Assembly (NCBI GenBank): GCA_963210315.1
Contig: OY723288.1
Span: forward strand, 1,612,001 to 1,676,000
Reading direction: 5' to 3'
Source of the DNA: Rhynchopus euleeides
Taxonomy: Eukaryota; Euglenozoa; Diplonemea; Diplonemida; Diplonemidae
Length of the DNA stretch: 64,000 nt
A program made the position numbers and the translations under genes. The notes under the pieces are model-generated. The model worked only from the letters and a program-made list of their open reading frames with translations. It had not been told where the DNA came from and made no database searches. The stretch's first letter is position 1, and each line of letters begins with the position of its first letter. Positions 1 to 11,144 of the stretch are shown piece by piece.

Positions 1-114
1 CGCCTCTCTTTGGATTTGGTTGATGCAGTGCCGCGACCCCCACACCCCGCCACCCCAGACACCCAGGCCTGCCCCTCGCAATGCCTGACCAGACGCTGCA
101 GCTGCTGGGTACAG
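1..114 (+). repeat. Copy 1 of the RhaM-gene 5' block
   Basis: This stretch matches 2223-2356 and 4721-4862. It starts CGCCTCTCTTTGGAT and runs into an ATG at position 81 followed by codons for MPDQTLQLLG. These are the first codons of the mutarotase-like gene at 4819, but here the frame closes at a TAA at 180-182. It is therefore a truncated 5' end of that gene, now upstream of the first WD40 gene. Whether it acts as a promoter, a leader or an upstream ORF is not known. Confidence 0.8.
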
Positions 115-470
115 CGTCTGCATGCTCGGCGGCAGAATGCCAAACACCTCCACACTTTGTCGCACGGAAAACGAGCTGTTAATCTGGCAACAACATATCT
201 CCCTCATCGGGGAAAACGGATTTGCATCATTTTGCGTGATTCTCACCAACACTTCACCCGGCACAAGCAAGCCAGGCCAGGGACCGAACCACTGTTCTCT
301 CTCTGTGTGGTGCCCTGCCTGGGGCCCGCCTGCCGTGACGTGCCACGTTGTTCATCTTCGCCGAGGCGGAGTCCACTCCCTGCACAGCTCGGCACCACCA
401 CCCTGCCTGACCTACCACACCCTAGCCCCGCTCCCAGGTTCCGCACCCACCGCACCCTCCCCGCTCCACA

Positions 471-1688
471 ATGGACATCACCGTGACAGACACGGAGTCA
501 GGTGCCGCCTGTGTTCTGGAGGTGGATGACGAGGAGACAGTGGGGTCTCTGAAGCACAAGGCTGCCGACGCGCTGGGGTTCCACACCGCCAACCTGAGCC
601 ACCTCTACCTCCGCGTCCCCGGGACGGACGCATCTATCGGCAGCGATGAGACGGAGCTGTCGCAGTCAGCACTGCAGGGGGGCGGTACGTTGTATCTGGC
701 GCGCGAGCCCGCCCGCATCAAATCACCACACACTTACATTACCCGTGGGTCGTATACCGAAGGATGCATCATCGGAAGTGGCATCAGATCGATTGCCGTC
801 ACGAGGTGTGGGAGACGCGCCGCATTCGGGTGCTCCATGGGCAAGGTATCGCTCTACGACACAGAGGCTGCTGAGCTTCTCTGGGAACACGACACAAATG
901 AGAGGCGTGCTGTGTTGAGCATGGCCTTCTCCCCGACAGACTTCTTGCTGGCGACAGCCTGTGCCCAGACGGCGCAGGTATGGTGTGTTGCCAGAGGAAC
1001 GCTTCTGCACAGGCTGTCGCACTCGAGCATGATTGTCGAGGGTATCGGGTTTGCAGCATGCGGGACGTACGTCGTGACAGGGGCTAGCGATGCGGTGCGG
1101 ATGTGGGACGCCACACCACCCCCCTTGGGGCATGAGGGGTCGGTTGCTGTGCAGTGCCACCGCGAGTTTGGGGGCCACACATCGCGCGTATCCCGGGTTC
1201 GCGTCACGCGTGGCGGGAAGATCCTTGCCGCCGGGCGACACAAAGACATCTGGATGTGGGACATGCAGCACGACCACCCAGCCCAGGTGCTGCAGGGACA
1301 CACGGCAGTGGTGACGGATCTTGCAACCACAGAATGGGGCACCCTCGCCGTCTCCACCTCCTGGGACCGCACAAACCGTGTGTGGGATGTGGACAGCGGA
1401 GCCTGCCTGCGTGTCATTCCTTCGGATGAAGTTACCTCGCTGTGCGTTGCCTACGGGCCCTCAGGGCCTTGCATGCTCGCTCTGACACGTGGCTCTTCCG
1501 AGGTGTCGGCGTGGGACCTGCAGACCGGACGCGCCGTGCACACAAGCGTGGAGCCGAAGTCTGCCTCTGTCATCGCAGCCCCCCTCGATGCACGGCATGT
1601 CTTCCGCTGGGACCGGAACTGCGAACTGGGGTCGGAGCGGAGGTCGATTGCGGTGTCGGCACTGGAGCTGTCAAGCCTTGTTGACTGA
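471..1688 (+). CDS. Ubiquitin-like domain/WD40 repeat protein, copy 1
   Basis: The 405-residue protein starts MDITVTDTESGAACVLEVDD. Residues 1 to about 76 have a ubiquitin-like pattern (beta hairpin, acidic DDEETVGSLKHKAADALG helix, LYLRVPG strand). From about residue 105 there are degenerate WD40 blades with recognisable ends such as AVRMWDA, DIWMWDM and TNRVWDV. WD40 propellers are protein-binding scaffolds and a fused ubiquitin-like domain suggests a ubiquitin or proteasome link, but no partner can be named. No intron is needed. The start was chosen because the identical ATG context (cacaATGgacatcacc) is kept in the second copy. The two proteins differ mainly in a short stretch around residues 85-105 and at the C-terminus. 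Confidence 0.8.
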   Translation: MDITVTDTESGAACVLEVDDEETVGSLKHKAADALGFHTANLSHLYLRVPGTDASIGSDETELSQSALQGGGTLYLAREPARIKSPHTYITRGSYTEGCIIGSGIRSIAVTRCGRRAAFGCSMGKVSLYDTEAAELLWEHDTNERRAVLSMAFSPTDFLLATACAQTAQVWCVARGTLLHRLSHSSMIVEGIGFAACGTYVVTGASDAVRMWDATPPPLGHEGSVAVQCHREFGGHTSRVSRVRVTRGGKILAAGRHKDIWMWDMQHDHPAQVLQGHTAVVTDLATTEWGTLAVSTSWDRTNRVWDVDSGACLRVIPSDEVTSLCVAYGPSGPCMLALTRGSSEVSAWDLQTGRAVHTSVEPKSASVIAAPLDARHVFRWDRNCELGSERRSIAVSALELSSLVD

Positions 1689-2222
1689 GTTGACACACTG
1701 GCAGTTGCGCAGGGCAGGTGGTCTTGATGACGAGCAGTGTGTCCTCCACTCTTCCAAGATTCCCGTGTTCCATGTGCGTTGACCTGCTTGAGCACAGGCG
1801 ACATAGGGGGTCTGAGGGTCTTCACTCTAGCCGCTGAGGAGTTTCCTTTGGACGCATCTCTTGCTTTGTTCGAGAGAACACGACCCCAAAAAGGCTGCCG
1901 AATCTTGCTCCAGCGCGAAGTCTGGACCCTCACTCTTCATGTCTTCAAATAACTCCTGAAGGCCACCTTTGCCCAGCCGGCGTTGGGTTGGGGTATTGTA
2001 CGCCAACGTGCCTTGGGAAATATTTGGTTATCCATGTTGCCACTCGGGCAAATGCAGTTGCTGCGTCTCGTGGTGGGACCTTCGAACAGCCAAAGCATCT
2101 TGCACATCTTGCTGCTCGCCACCTAGCCCATATTCTGGGGCGGGCATGATTGTGTGGGTGCTGGCTTGGCCATCTTGTTATTTGCCAGAAACCCCGTCAC
2201 CCCCACCCCACCCCACCCCACC
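1689..2222. other. Spacer between the tandem WD40 genes
   Basis: No gene is visible. The first about 400 bases have no counterpart after the second WD40 gene. From about 2107 the sequence (TTGCTGCTCGC to TTGTTAT, ending near 2180) is repeated at 4301-4378, marking the upstream edge of the duplicated unit. A short CCCCA tandem run follows. Confidence 0.6.
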
Positions 2223-2356
2223 CGCCTCTCTTTGGATGTGGTTGATGCAGTGCCGCGGCCCCCACAGCCCGCTCTCCCCCACACCCCTCCACTCCAGACA
2301 CCCAGGCCTGCCCCTCGCAATGCCTGACCAGATGCTGCAGCTCCTGGGGGCAGCGC
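2223..2356 (+). repeat. Copy 2 of the RhaM-gene 5' block
   Basis: This is the second copy of the block at 1-114 and 4721-4862. It again contains an ATG opening MPDQMLQLLGAALFG, closer to the intact gene than copy 1. It then diverges and runs into the leader of the second WD40 gene. Confidence 0.8.
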
Positions 2357-2703
2357 TCTTCGGCGACAGAATGCCAAACACCTCCACTTTGTCGCAGAAA
2401 GCGAGCTGCTGATCTGGCAGCAACATGTCTCCCTCATCGGGGAAAACGGATTTGCATTTTGTTTGCGTGATTTTCACCAACACTTCACCCGGCACGAGCA
2501 AGCCAGGCCAGGGACCGAACCACTGTTCTCTCTCTGTGTGGTGCCCTGCCTGGGGCCCGCCTGCCGTGACGTGCCACGTTGTTTCTTTTCGCCGAGGCGG
2601 AGTCCACTCCCTGCACAGCTCGGCACCACCACCCTGCCTGACCTACCACACCCTAGCCCCGCTCCCAGGTTCCGTACCCACCGCCCACCCTCCCCACTCC
2701 ACA

Positions 2704-3864
2704 ATGGACATCACCGTGACAGACACGGAGTCAGGCGCCGCCTGTGTTCTGGAGGTGGATGACGAGGAGACAGTGGGGTCTCTGAAGCACAAGGCTGCCG
2801 ACGCGCTGGGGTTCCACACCGCCAACCTGAGCCACCTCTACCTCCGCGTCCCTGGAACGGATGCATCTATCGGCAGCGATGAGACGGAGCTGTCGCAGTC
2901 AGCACTGCAGGGGGGCGGCATGTTGGATCTGGCACACGAGCCCGCCCGCATCAAATCACCATACACCTACAGCAACCTTGTGAACAAATCGATTGCCGTC
3001 ACGAGGTGTGGGAGACGCGCCGCATTCGGGTTCTCCATGGGCAAGGTATCGCTCTACGACACAGAGGCTGCTGAGCTTCTCTGGGAACACGACACAAATG
3101 AGGGGCGTGCTGTGTTGAGCATGGCCTTCTCCCCGACAGACTTCTTGCTGGCGACAGCCTGTGCCCAGACGGCGCAGGTATGGTGTGTTGCCAGAGGAAC
3201 GCTTCTGCACAGGCTGTCGCACTCGAGCATGATTGTCGAGGGTATCGGGTTTGCAGCATGCGGGACGTACGTCGTGACAGGGGCTAGCGATGCGGTGCGG
3301 ATGTGGGACGCCACACCACCCCCCTTGGGGCATGAGGGGTCGGTTGCTGTGCAGTGCCACCGCGAGTTTGGGGGCCACACATCGCGCGTATCCCGGGTTC
3401 GCGTCACGCGTGGCGGGAAGATCCTTGCCGCCGGGCGACACAAAGACATCTGGATGTGGGACATGCAGCACGACCACCCAGCCCAGGTGCTGCAGGGACA
3501 CACGGCAGTGGTGACGGATCTTGCAACCACAGACTGCGGCACCCTCGCCGTCTCCACCTCCTGGGACCGCACAAACCGTGTGTGGGATGTGGACAGCGGA
3601 GCCTGCCTGCGTGTCATTCCTTCGGATGAAGTTACCTCGCTGTGCGTTGCCTACGGGCCCTCAGGGCCTTGCATGCTCGCTCTGACACGTGGCTCTTCCG
3701 AGGTGTCGGCGTGGGACCTGCAGACCGGACGCGCCGTGCACACAAGCGTGGAGCCGAAGTCTGCCTCATTCATCGCAGCCCCCCTCGATGCACGGCATGT
3801 CTTCCGCGGCGATCATAGGTCGGTTGAGGTGTCGGCGCTGGACCTGTCGGGCCTTGTTGACTAA
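2704..3864 (+). CDS. Ubiquitin-like domain/WD40 repeat protein, copy 2
   Basis: This 386-residue paralogue is nearly identical at DNA level to 471-1688, so the tandem duplication is young. The open frame continues upstream to 2425, but the start at 2704 is preferred because it aligns with copy 1 and the upstream codons match the untranslated leader of copy 1. It has the same ubiquitin-like N-terminus and WD40 blades. It lacks a few residues between the two parts (YTYSNLVNKS in place of a longer linker in copy 1). The C-terminus differs (RGDHRSVEVSALDLSGLVD). Confidence 0.8.
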   Translation: MDITVTDTESGAACVLEVDDEETVGSLKHKAADALGFHTANLSHLYLRVPGTDASIGSDETELSQSALQGGGMLDLAHEPARIKSPYTYSNLVNKSIAVTRCGRRAAFGFSMGKVSLYDTEAAELLWEHDTNEGRAVLSMAFSPTDFLLATACAQTAQVWCVARGTLLHRLSHSSMIVEGIGFAACGTYVVTGASDAVRMWDATPPPLGHEGSVAVQCHREFGGHTSRVSRVRVTRGGKILAAGRHKDIWMWDMQHDHPAQVLQGHTAVVTDLATTDCGTLAVSTSWDRTNRVWDVDSGACLRVIPSDEVTSLCVAYGPSGPCMLALTRGSSEVSAWDLQTGRAVHTSVEPKSASFIAAPLDARHVFRGDHRSVEVSALDLSGLVD

Positions 3865-4720
3865 GCAGCACTGGTGGTGTATCGAAAAACCAACATCCCA
3901 TTGGCATTTGCCACGCGACACAGGCAGGCAGGAGGCCACCTCCGCGGCAAGGCAGATGGCGAGTTCTATGGCTGCTTTCTTGTGCAGCGCCTTGATGCGG
4001 CGTCTGTCGCGCACCACGCGCCACCCCTCCACAGCGCCACCACTCCGGCAACGATGAACACAACATCCTGGCTGGATGACAGAGGGCAGTCCGTGTTGCC
4101 CACACCACAGTCGACGTGCTGTCGGGACACGGCAGGCACCGTGCCGCAACCGTGGCGGTGAAGCGTTCCTCCGGGCAGGGGCTGCACTGAGTTGCCCCTG
4201 CTGCAGTGCCCTGCAGAGCACAGCGTGCACGTCGCCACACCCTCCAGTGCGCTGCGTACCTGCGCGTGCGTCCCTGCCTCTCGTGGTCCGAACATCCCGA
4301 ACATCTTGCTGCTCGCTACCTAGCCCATATTTCAGAGCGGGCAGGATTGTGTGGGTGCTGCCTGGCCATCTTGTTATTACCCCTGTCCGGAGGGTATTTT
4401 TTCGATTTTCGGGAGGATTCTTTTTCCCAAGTAAAATGCCTTTTTTCATTTGGCCACCTGATTTGACCCGAATTTGGCGGAGTTTGGGCGGCGTTTGGGC
4501 GATTTGCCAAATCAGGTGGTTTGGAATAATATTTGCCAGAGGATCCAAACCGCACACCACAAAGAAGAAATGTGTGCAGTGACATTATCTGCGAAGGAAA
4601 CCCACCTACCGCCGTGTTGAGGTGTTGTTGAGGTACCCCCACCCCCCTGACCTCCCCAGATTCTCACTGAGTAAAGCAAACCAGTTTCACCCACCCCACC
4701 CCACCCCACCCCACCCCACC
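3865..4720. other. Spacer between the second WD40 gene and RhaM-like gene
   Basis: No gene is supported. It contains the block 4301-4378 shared with 2107-2180. From about 4385 to 4600 the sequence is more T-rich and unlike the first spacer, probably an insertion. A CCCCA tandem run at about 4690-4720 precedes the next gene, as before copy 2. Confidence 0.55.
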
Positions 4721-4862
4721 CGCCTCTCTTTAGATGTGGTTGATGCAGTGCCGCGGCCCCCACAACCCACTCTCCCCCCACACCTCTCCACTCCGGACAC
4801 CCAGGCCTGCCCTTCACAATGCCTGACCAGACGCTGCAGCTCCTGGGGGCAGCCCTCTTCGG
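4721..4862 (+). repeat. Source copy of the RhaM-gene 5' block
   Basis: This is the complete-context copy of the repeat seen at 1-114 and 2223-2356. Here the ATG at 4819 opens a full-length gene, so this copy is probably the original and the other two are truncated derivatives. Confidence 0.75.
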
Positions 4863-5406
4863 CGGCGCTGTGGTGTATGCCTGCATGCGTGAGGGCGGGA
4901 AGCGGATCGAGGCCCGCACGGCGCAGGGCAGCCGGAAGGCCGCAAAGCGGTTTGGAGGTGTGATCAAGCTGAAGCCGGAGATGCACGATCAGTACACCCA
5001 GCTGCACGACCACACCTGGGATGAGGTGCTGCGTTTGATGTATGAATGCAACATGCGCAACTTCGTGGTCTACCACCACCCCGAGACCAACCTGATGTTC
5101 CACCACTGGGAATACGTCGGCGACGACTTCGACGCGGATATGAAGCGCCTCAACGAGGACCCGGGCTCCCACTTCTGGTGGTCGTACTGCGAGCCCTGCC
5201 AGGAGCCCATGGACCCCTCCGTCACCGTCCCCCCGTCAAAGGGGGGCAAGGTGTGGTGGTCGCCTCTGAAGCTGATCAACAGCTGTGGGGCCTGGCCCAC
5301 AGCGTGGGCAGCAGAGTACCCTGACCCGGACTTCGAGCCCCAGAACCCTGCGGGGAAGCGTTCCACCTCTGCGAACCCGCCCCCCGTGCACAACCGGGAG
5401 TCCTGA
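4819..5406 (+). CDS. L-rhamnose mutarotase family protein (DUF718/RhaM-like)
   Basis: The 195-residue protein has a RhaM-type dimeric alpha/beta-barrel core at about residues 32-130. Visible family features are FGGVIKLKPEMHDQYTQLHD with the conserved His, the HDHTWDEVL helix, FVVYHHPE, a hydrophobic MFHHWEYVGDDFDADM strand and HFWWSYCEPCQEPM. The family interconverts sugar anomers such as those of L-rhamnose; the substrate here is inferred. Two additions are unusual against the about 105-residue bacterial enzyme. One is an N-terminal hydrophobic stretch (LLGAALFGGAVVYACM), possibly a membrane anchor. The other is a Pro-rich tail with a tryptophan-containing insert. No intron is seen. Confidence 0.8.
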   Translation: MPDQTLQLLGAALFGGAVVYACMREGGKRIEARTAQGSRKAAKRFGGVIKLKPEMHDQYTQLHDHTWDEVLRLMYECNMRNFVVYHHPETNLMFHHWEYVGDDFDADMKRLNEDPGSHFWWSYCEPCQEPMDPSVTVPPSKGGKVWWSPLKLINSCGAWPTAWAAEYPDPDFEPQNPAGKRSTSANPPPVHNRES

Positions 5407-6741
5407 TTATCTTTCGGATGTGCTGGTGGTGGGCGACGCGTGATCCAACATGGGATTGGTGGTGTGGCGGTGGTGCGGCGTGACGGGGCTTGCTTGTTTA
5501 CAACACGTGTAATGTGACAAGCCATGTCCCTGACGATGCGCAGTGGATTCGATGCTGCCCCAGTGGAGGGGGTGGGAGGGGCGCCTTGGCTCTTTGAAGG
5601 AGAATTGTGATCCCCGCCGTGCTCTGTCTGCTGAGTGGGGGATCCTGTCTTCTCGATAGGTGGTCCCTTTGATTGCAGGCAGGCATCGGCAGTGCTCGTG
5701 TTGTCGTGTTGCCCCGCCGAAAGGAGGGGGGGGGGGGGCGGGGCGGGGTGTTTCAAAAAAACAACTGGGAATGTACCCCGGCGCAGTATCGCATGCTTCG
5801 CTTGAATAGTGATTTTTTCCCCCTTCCACATTTTCCAATTCTTTTGAAAAGGGTTCCATCGGCCCCCACCTCTCCCACTCCCACCCATCCCATCCATCCC
5901 TCTCAAGAGCCGAGATCGTGAAAAGCCGTCACAGGACGGCAGGAGTGAAAGGTTCTCACTGCCGCCACCCCCTCCCCCCTCCTCAAAAGTGGCTGTCCCC
6001 TCCAACTTTGGCAGGGGTGGGCAGGGGTATTCTGACACTGAATCCTGTGTTGTGTTGTGGCGTGCACTGCCATTGCCACGGCAGGACAGGCTGGGGTTGA
6101 ATGAAAGGATATGTCCTGACGCTGGGGGCATGACAGAACCCAATGTGTGTTTTGCATATGGGCAGCTTGTCAGAAGCTTTCCCGGGGTACGTTCTTTTCG
6201 TTAAGCCACAGCGCTTCTTGTTTGTGATTCGTGGGATGATTTGTTGTGTGTCAGTTTGCCGTGTCATGTGTGGCAAGCCTGTCGGGCGCGTTCGAAGAGA
6301 CAGTTGCCAACAATAGCCTTGTGTAGAGTCCCACGAATATGATGACAGAGAGTCTGACACAGAGAGTCCTGTGTGCTTCTGGTTGAACACCACCACCACT
6401 ACCACCACCCACTTTCATATAGAGTGAAGGGAGAGGCCAACTCTCTGAAGCTATTCTCCATCACTACACCCCCGCTTCTCCTTTTTCTTCTTCTTCCTCT
6501 TCTTCTTCTTCTCCAAGAAACGAAAATCGGCGCACCACACGCGCATTCTTCTTCTAACGAACGTAAATACGATCCGACACGCCACCACCACCCCCCCAGC
6601 CGACACCCGCCCCTCTGATTTTTATCGCAGAAAGTGATGCCGCTGCTCCACACCACCACCAGCTCATCCCTCGAAACCCACCGCCTTGTTTTTCAGGTTT
6701 TTGGCATAATTTTCGCCGCAGATGCGGCTGGTGCGGTTGGC
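5407..6741. other. Intergenic region upstream of the kinesin gene
   Basis: No convincing gene is visible. It holds a G-run near 5725, a long CT-rich tract at about 6476-6514 and a candidate splice acceptor TTTTTCAG ending near 6697, shortly before the kinesin start. The acceptor could serve a 5' intron or, if this is a euglenozoan, spliced-leader addition. Long frames on the opposite strand follow the GC bias and show no domain. Confidence 0.5.
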
Positions 6742-9306
6742 ATGGAAGATGCCAACATCTCTCTCATGTCGAACCCGCGGGTGTCCCCCTTGAGGGGTGC
6801 CGAGCGAACGGGGCGGACCGGTCGCGTCAAGACCGCCCCCGGCGACGCCGTGCCTGCCGTGGACAACATGCCCCGCCGCACCCACAGCGGGGGCACCGCC
6901 CGCCGCGCGTCGCCGCCACCCCCAGAGCCGCGGCAGCCACCGGGGCCTCCGATGCACAGCGACCCGCGCAAATCCGCACCCCCGACACCCACATCACCGC
7001 CTGTGGCGCTGTCACCCCCTGGCAGGCGCGAGCACCCCCGCCGGCTGAAAGAGGCCCTCAGCGGCGCCAGCGCGGGGCTGCTCCGAGAGGCTAAACGCCT
7101 CTCCGAGCTGGCACTCTCCGTCGACGCCGCTTTGGAGCGACAAACCAGCAGCACGCAGGAGACGCAGTCGATGTACGACGCGACGGCGGGGTCACAGCCG
7201 ACGCCTTTCACATCCGATGTCTCTGCTGTGAGCGACACCCTCCGAGACACGCTTCGATCGAAAGCGGATGATCTGGAGCGTGACAACTACGAGCTTCGTA
7301 GGGAGCGGAGGAATGTGAAGGCGGGCTACGTCACCCTGCAGCAGGCGGTGGTGCAGCGCGCATCGGGTGCTCTGGAGGAGCTCCGATCGATGCGGCATGC
7401 TTTGGCGGATGACAAGAAGATGGTGCAGGATATGAAGCGGTCGCTGCAGCATATGGCAGGCACCGATGCCGTGGCAGCTAAGGTGCAGCAGATGGTGCAG
7501 GGGCTGGTGGACGCGGCGTATCAACAGGGGTTCCGCGACGGGCGGCTTGATGTCGAGGGGAAGTATGTCGAGAGCGAGCGACAACGCAGCGACCTGCACC
7601 AGCGCCTGCAGGAGATGCTAGGGACGGTGCAGGTGGTGCTGCGGCTGCGCCCCTTCCTGCCCCACGAGCTGCGGGAGGCGGGGCTGTCCCGCTCGACCAG
7701 CCCCACCGCCACGCCTGCGCACCTCCGGCTCTCCAAGAAGCACTCGCTGGGATCGCTCAACCTGTCGGCGGAGCTGCTGCCGCGGGGCAACGACACCGTC
7801 ACCATCTCGAAGCAGTCGAGCTACGTCGCGCAGAACGGCTACGCCAACACCTCGCAGGGCACCACCGCCTCCTTCACCTACGACGCTGTGCTGTCGGCTG
7901 AGGCGACACAGTCAGATGTCTTCCATGAGATCAGCAGCATCCCGGTGTCGGTGCTGGATGGGTACACCTGCTGCATCCTCGCCTACGGGCAGACCGGCAG
8001 CGGGAAGACCCACACCATGCTCGGAAGCAACGGCATTGTCACCTCCGTGCTGTTTGAGATCTACGACAGGATGAAGCAGCGCGAGACGGAGGGGTTCTAC
8101 CACTACCGCCTCTTCGTCTCCCTCACCGAGGTCTACAACGACACGGTGCGGGACTTGCTGTGTGATGGGCAGCTTGTCGGGGGCAGCGGGGGTGCTGGGC
8201 AGCAGGCTAGCGAGTATGAGATTGTCGACTCCGATCGCGACATCGCCGCAGTGCTGATGGAGGGTGAGCGGCAGCGCAGCGTGGGTGTGAGCAATCTGAA
8301 CGTGCACTCCAGCAGGAGCCACTGCGCCATCCAGGCCAAGGTGGAGGGGCGGCTGCTGTCGCCTGCGGAGGGGCGGCGCGGGGATATCTCGGGGCAGGTG
8401 TGCCTGGTGGACCTGGCTGGTTCGGAGCGCATCCCCTCCAGCCACAACCCGACGCAGACGGTGCTGCGCGAGACGCAGCACATCAACCGGTCCCTCTCAG
8501 CCCTGGGGGATGTGATCCAGGCGCTTTCGAACAACGCCTCGCACATCCCGTACCGCAACTCGCGCCTCACGCACCACCTCGCCCCGTGCCTGTGCCGCAA
8601 CTCGAAGGTTGTGGTGGTGGCGACCGCGTCTCCCGCGCCGTCAGCGCAGGGGGAGACCCTGTGCACGTTGCAGTTTGCGGTATGCTGGCATCCCCCTTCT
8701 GTCTTGTCGCAATGCAGTGGGTCTCGCATGTGAGACCCGCAGCCAGCTCCCCTCCCCGGAGGCCTTTGCATGTGTGTGAAGAGGCAACAGGCAACTGTGG
8801 TTTGAATTGTTCAATGCAGGTAGTGCCATGCAATCACGCATCCCTATTTTTTTTGCAGGCGCGGCTGAAGAATGTGCACCTCGGAGCCGCGAGGCAACGT
8901 GAGGCGACGCACAGCGGGAGGTCGCTGTCGCGCAGCAACAGCATGCGCAGCGTGCGGAGCAGCAGAGCTAGCAGCGCGCACGACTCGGGGAGCACACGCA
9001 CTGTGTACTCCAGCACAACGGCGGGGAGGGAGGCCCCTTCGCGTGACAGCGACGTGCGGCACTCAAGAGGGAGTGTGAGGTATGCGCCGTGTGAATGCGA
9101 TCAGCCCCTGGGCACGGGCTGCTGTGTGCCAGTGGGGGTGGGCCCAGCAGTGCCTGTCGCCTCACATTGTGCCACACAAGTGTCACAAGCCAGCCTTGCC
9201 CCTCTGCCGCTGGGCTACCCACACCACCCACAGGTGCGTGCGGAACAGGCCGTCGTCTCGGTCAGGGCGCTCCGGGCGATCACGCAGCGCTCCGAATTAC
9301 CAATAA
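6742..9306 (+). CDS. Kinesin with C-terminal motor domain (kinesin-14-like)
   Basis: Three exons join in frame: 6742-8679, 8859-9079 and 9234-9306, giving 743 residues. The introns begin GTATGC and end TTTTTGCAG and CCACAG. Residues 1 to about 150 are Pro/Ser/Arg-rich. About 170-290 is a predicted coiled coil. The motor starts near 295 (VQVVLRLRPFLP). ATPase motifs are intact: P-loop GQTGSGKT near 416, switch I SSRSH near 523 and switch II DLAGSE near 557, then NRSLSALGDVIQAL and YRNSRLT. A motor placed after the coiled coil is typical of minus-end-directed kinesin-14, but no neck sequence proves that class. The splice after LQFA continues with ARLKNV, as expected at the end of motors, which supports the first intron. 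The basic tail ends RSRSAPNYQ. The frame is open 36 codons further upstream; 6742 follows the acceptor near 6697. Confidence 0.88.
8680..8858 (+). other. Kinesin intron 1
   Basis: The donor is GTATGC and the acceptor is a T-run followed by GCAG. Removing it joins LQFA to ARLKNV in the conserved motor end. The phase is 0. Confidence 0.85.
9080..9233 (+). other. Kinesin intron 2
   Basis: The donor is GTATGC and the acceptor CCACCCACAG. Splicing restores an open frame ending in a Ser/Arg-rich tail at 9306. This intron is supported by frame and consensus only. Confidence 0.65.
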
Positions 9307-11144
9307 TGCCGTGAGGCTTATTGTGGCCTGCTGCCTCTTAGCGGAACCTCCCCCCCCCTCCCTGTTGTGCTTTGCGTGAAAAGGCATCCGAATCAGCACG
9401 CGACACAGCATGAAAAGGACCGGAGGGGTTCGAGGGGAGGGTTTGCAGGCTGCTCGCCACACCCGTGGTGCAGCACACAGCAGGCACCCTGCGATGTGTT
9501 GCGAAGGGAGCTCCCCGCCCGCCCGCTCAATAGACTGGGCGCGGCCCTTCCGACACCACACAGCTAACCCACCCGCCGCGCCCCCCCCCCCCCCCCCCCG
9601 CCTCCGCCTCCTGTTTATTTAGCTTCTTGTCCATACTGCTCAGAAGCTCGTCCGCACGACACACACGCCACCCCCACTCTCTCCGCCCACACGTCCTCAG
9701 CAACCTCGAGAGTTGCCGTGGTGTATCTGTAGAATCTTTTTCCCTCCTCCCTAGACGGTGTGCGTGTGTGCAGTCCGTTTGGCCACTATTTCAAGTGGGC
9801 AGGCCGTGTGCAGAGCATGGCCTATGTATCTACGCGTGTGCTGATCAGTGGTGATAGCGCTGACCAGAGAGCCCGCCCTCCCTCCGACACCGGAACATCA
9901 AATCAAGGAGAATGGATGCGTTTGGTCTCTGCGCCAAAGCTGTGTCTGTGTGGGGGACGGGGTGCAATCTGCACCGACAAAAGCGCGTAGTTGACCTGAA
10001 AGGTGCTCTCGGTACGCTCTGCGCTGCTGCAACAGGATTACGGCGTCCCCAGCCCCACCGATCGCTACCGAGCTGCCCGATGACAGTGGGGCGGGCATGC
10101 CATCCGCTCTGATAAAATTATTCTAGAATCTGAACTAAGAAAAATACAGGTGATGTTGGCCTCTTTTGCGCGAGATAGTGAATGCGGCGTCGCAGGGTTT
10201 CTCATACAGTCGCTGCAGGTTCATCGCCATGCCGTCAACTGCCCCTAGGTGGGTGGTCGGTGGTGGTGGGAGGGTGTGTGTGTGTATGTGTTCCAAAAAA
10301 AAATTCCCGAGAGATCCTCCGAGGTTTTGGGTGCACCCCACACAACCACCCCCTGGTCCGTGGTTTTTTAAAACCTCGGTTTTTGTTGTCCGATAAATCT
10401 AAGCTGGGATGCCGAGGCCCACCCCACCCCTCGGGCTACAACGGCAACAGACGCGTATTTTTCACCCGCCATCGCAACAAGCGAAGAGGAAGAGGAAACG
10501 TGTCACTGCGCTCGTTCTGTACATGTTATTCTTCTGTCACCCTCTTTGTGTTTGCGTGATACTTCTACACTCGCATGCCTGCTGGAGGTGTGTTGTTGTG
10601 TGTGAGGAGCACAGCAGAGCAAATCACGACGTCACTTTCTGCCTGTCGGGGTGTTCGTTTCAAAGGCAGGTATCATTCCACAGCATGCCGAGTCATGTGA
10701 AGGGTGTAGCCGAAATAAGTGGTATCTTTTGGCTGACGAACGAACTACACCAGTGAAATGTTCGCAAAGAAGTATCCGCACGGTGAATATTCCCCCCTGA
10801 GCAGGCTCCCCGCCGAACCCCGTCAGCACAATTTATCCGCGAAAGATGGATGCGGAGGTGCCTGGCCCTGCCAAAGCCCTGCCGCCCTGACCCTGGGACA
10901 CACACACCCCACCACCCGCCCCACCCCAGTGCGCCCAGCTCATATTTTGCGGCGGATGCGGACAGCAGTTGTCTTTTGTGCATTTTTATTGCGCCGTAGT
11001 GTCCTCTGTCCTCCCCCGATGTGGTGGTTATTATTGGAGGCACTCGTTTGCGGAGCAGGGCTCTCACACTGCACACCACACACGCAGGACACTTGATCCA
11101 CGCAAGACACAGCAACCAACACGCACACACACAGAGCGTGGGAA
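9307..11144. other. Intergenic region, no gene seen
   Basis: About 1.8 kb holds only short frames without domains. It contains a C-run near 9581-9599 and scattered pyrimidine tracts. The last 60 bases before the LPMO start are CA-rich with several CACAG sites. Confidence 0.5.

Noticed and set aside
5070-6143. 357-codon - strand frame downstream of the RhaM-like gene
   Set aside because: It overlaps the mutarotase-like gene in antisense, is Pro/Ser/Gly-rich and crosses a G-run; no homology is visible.
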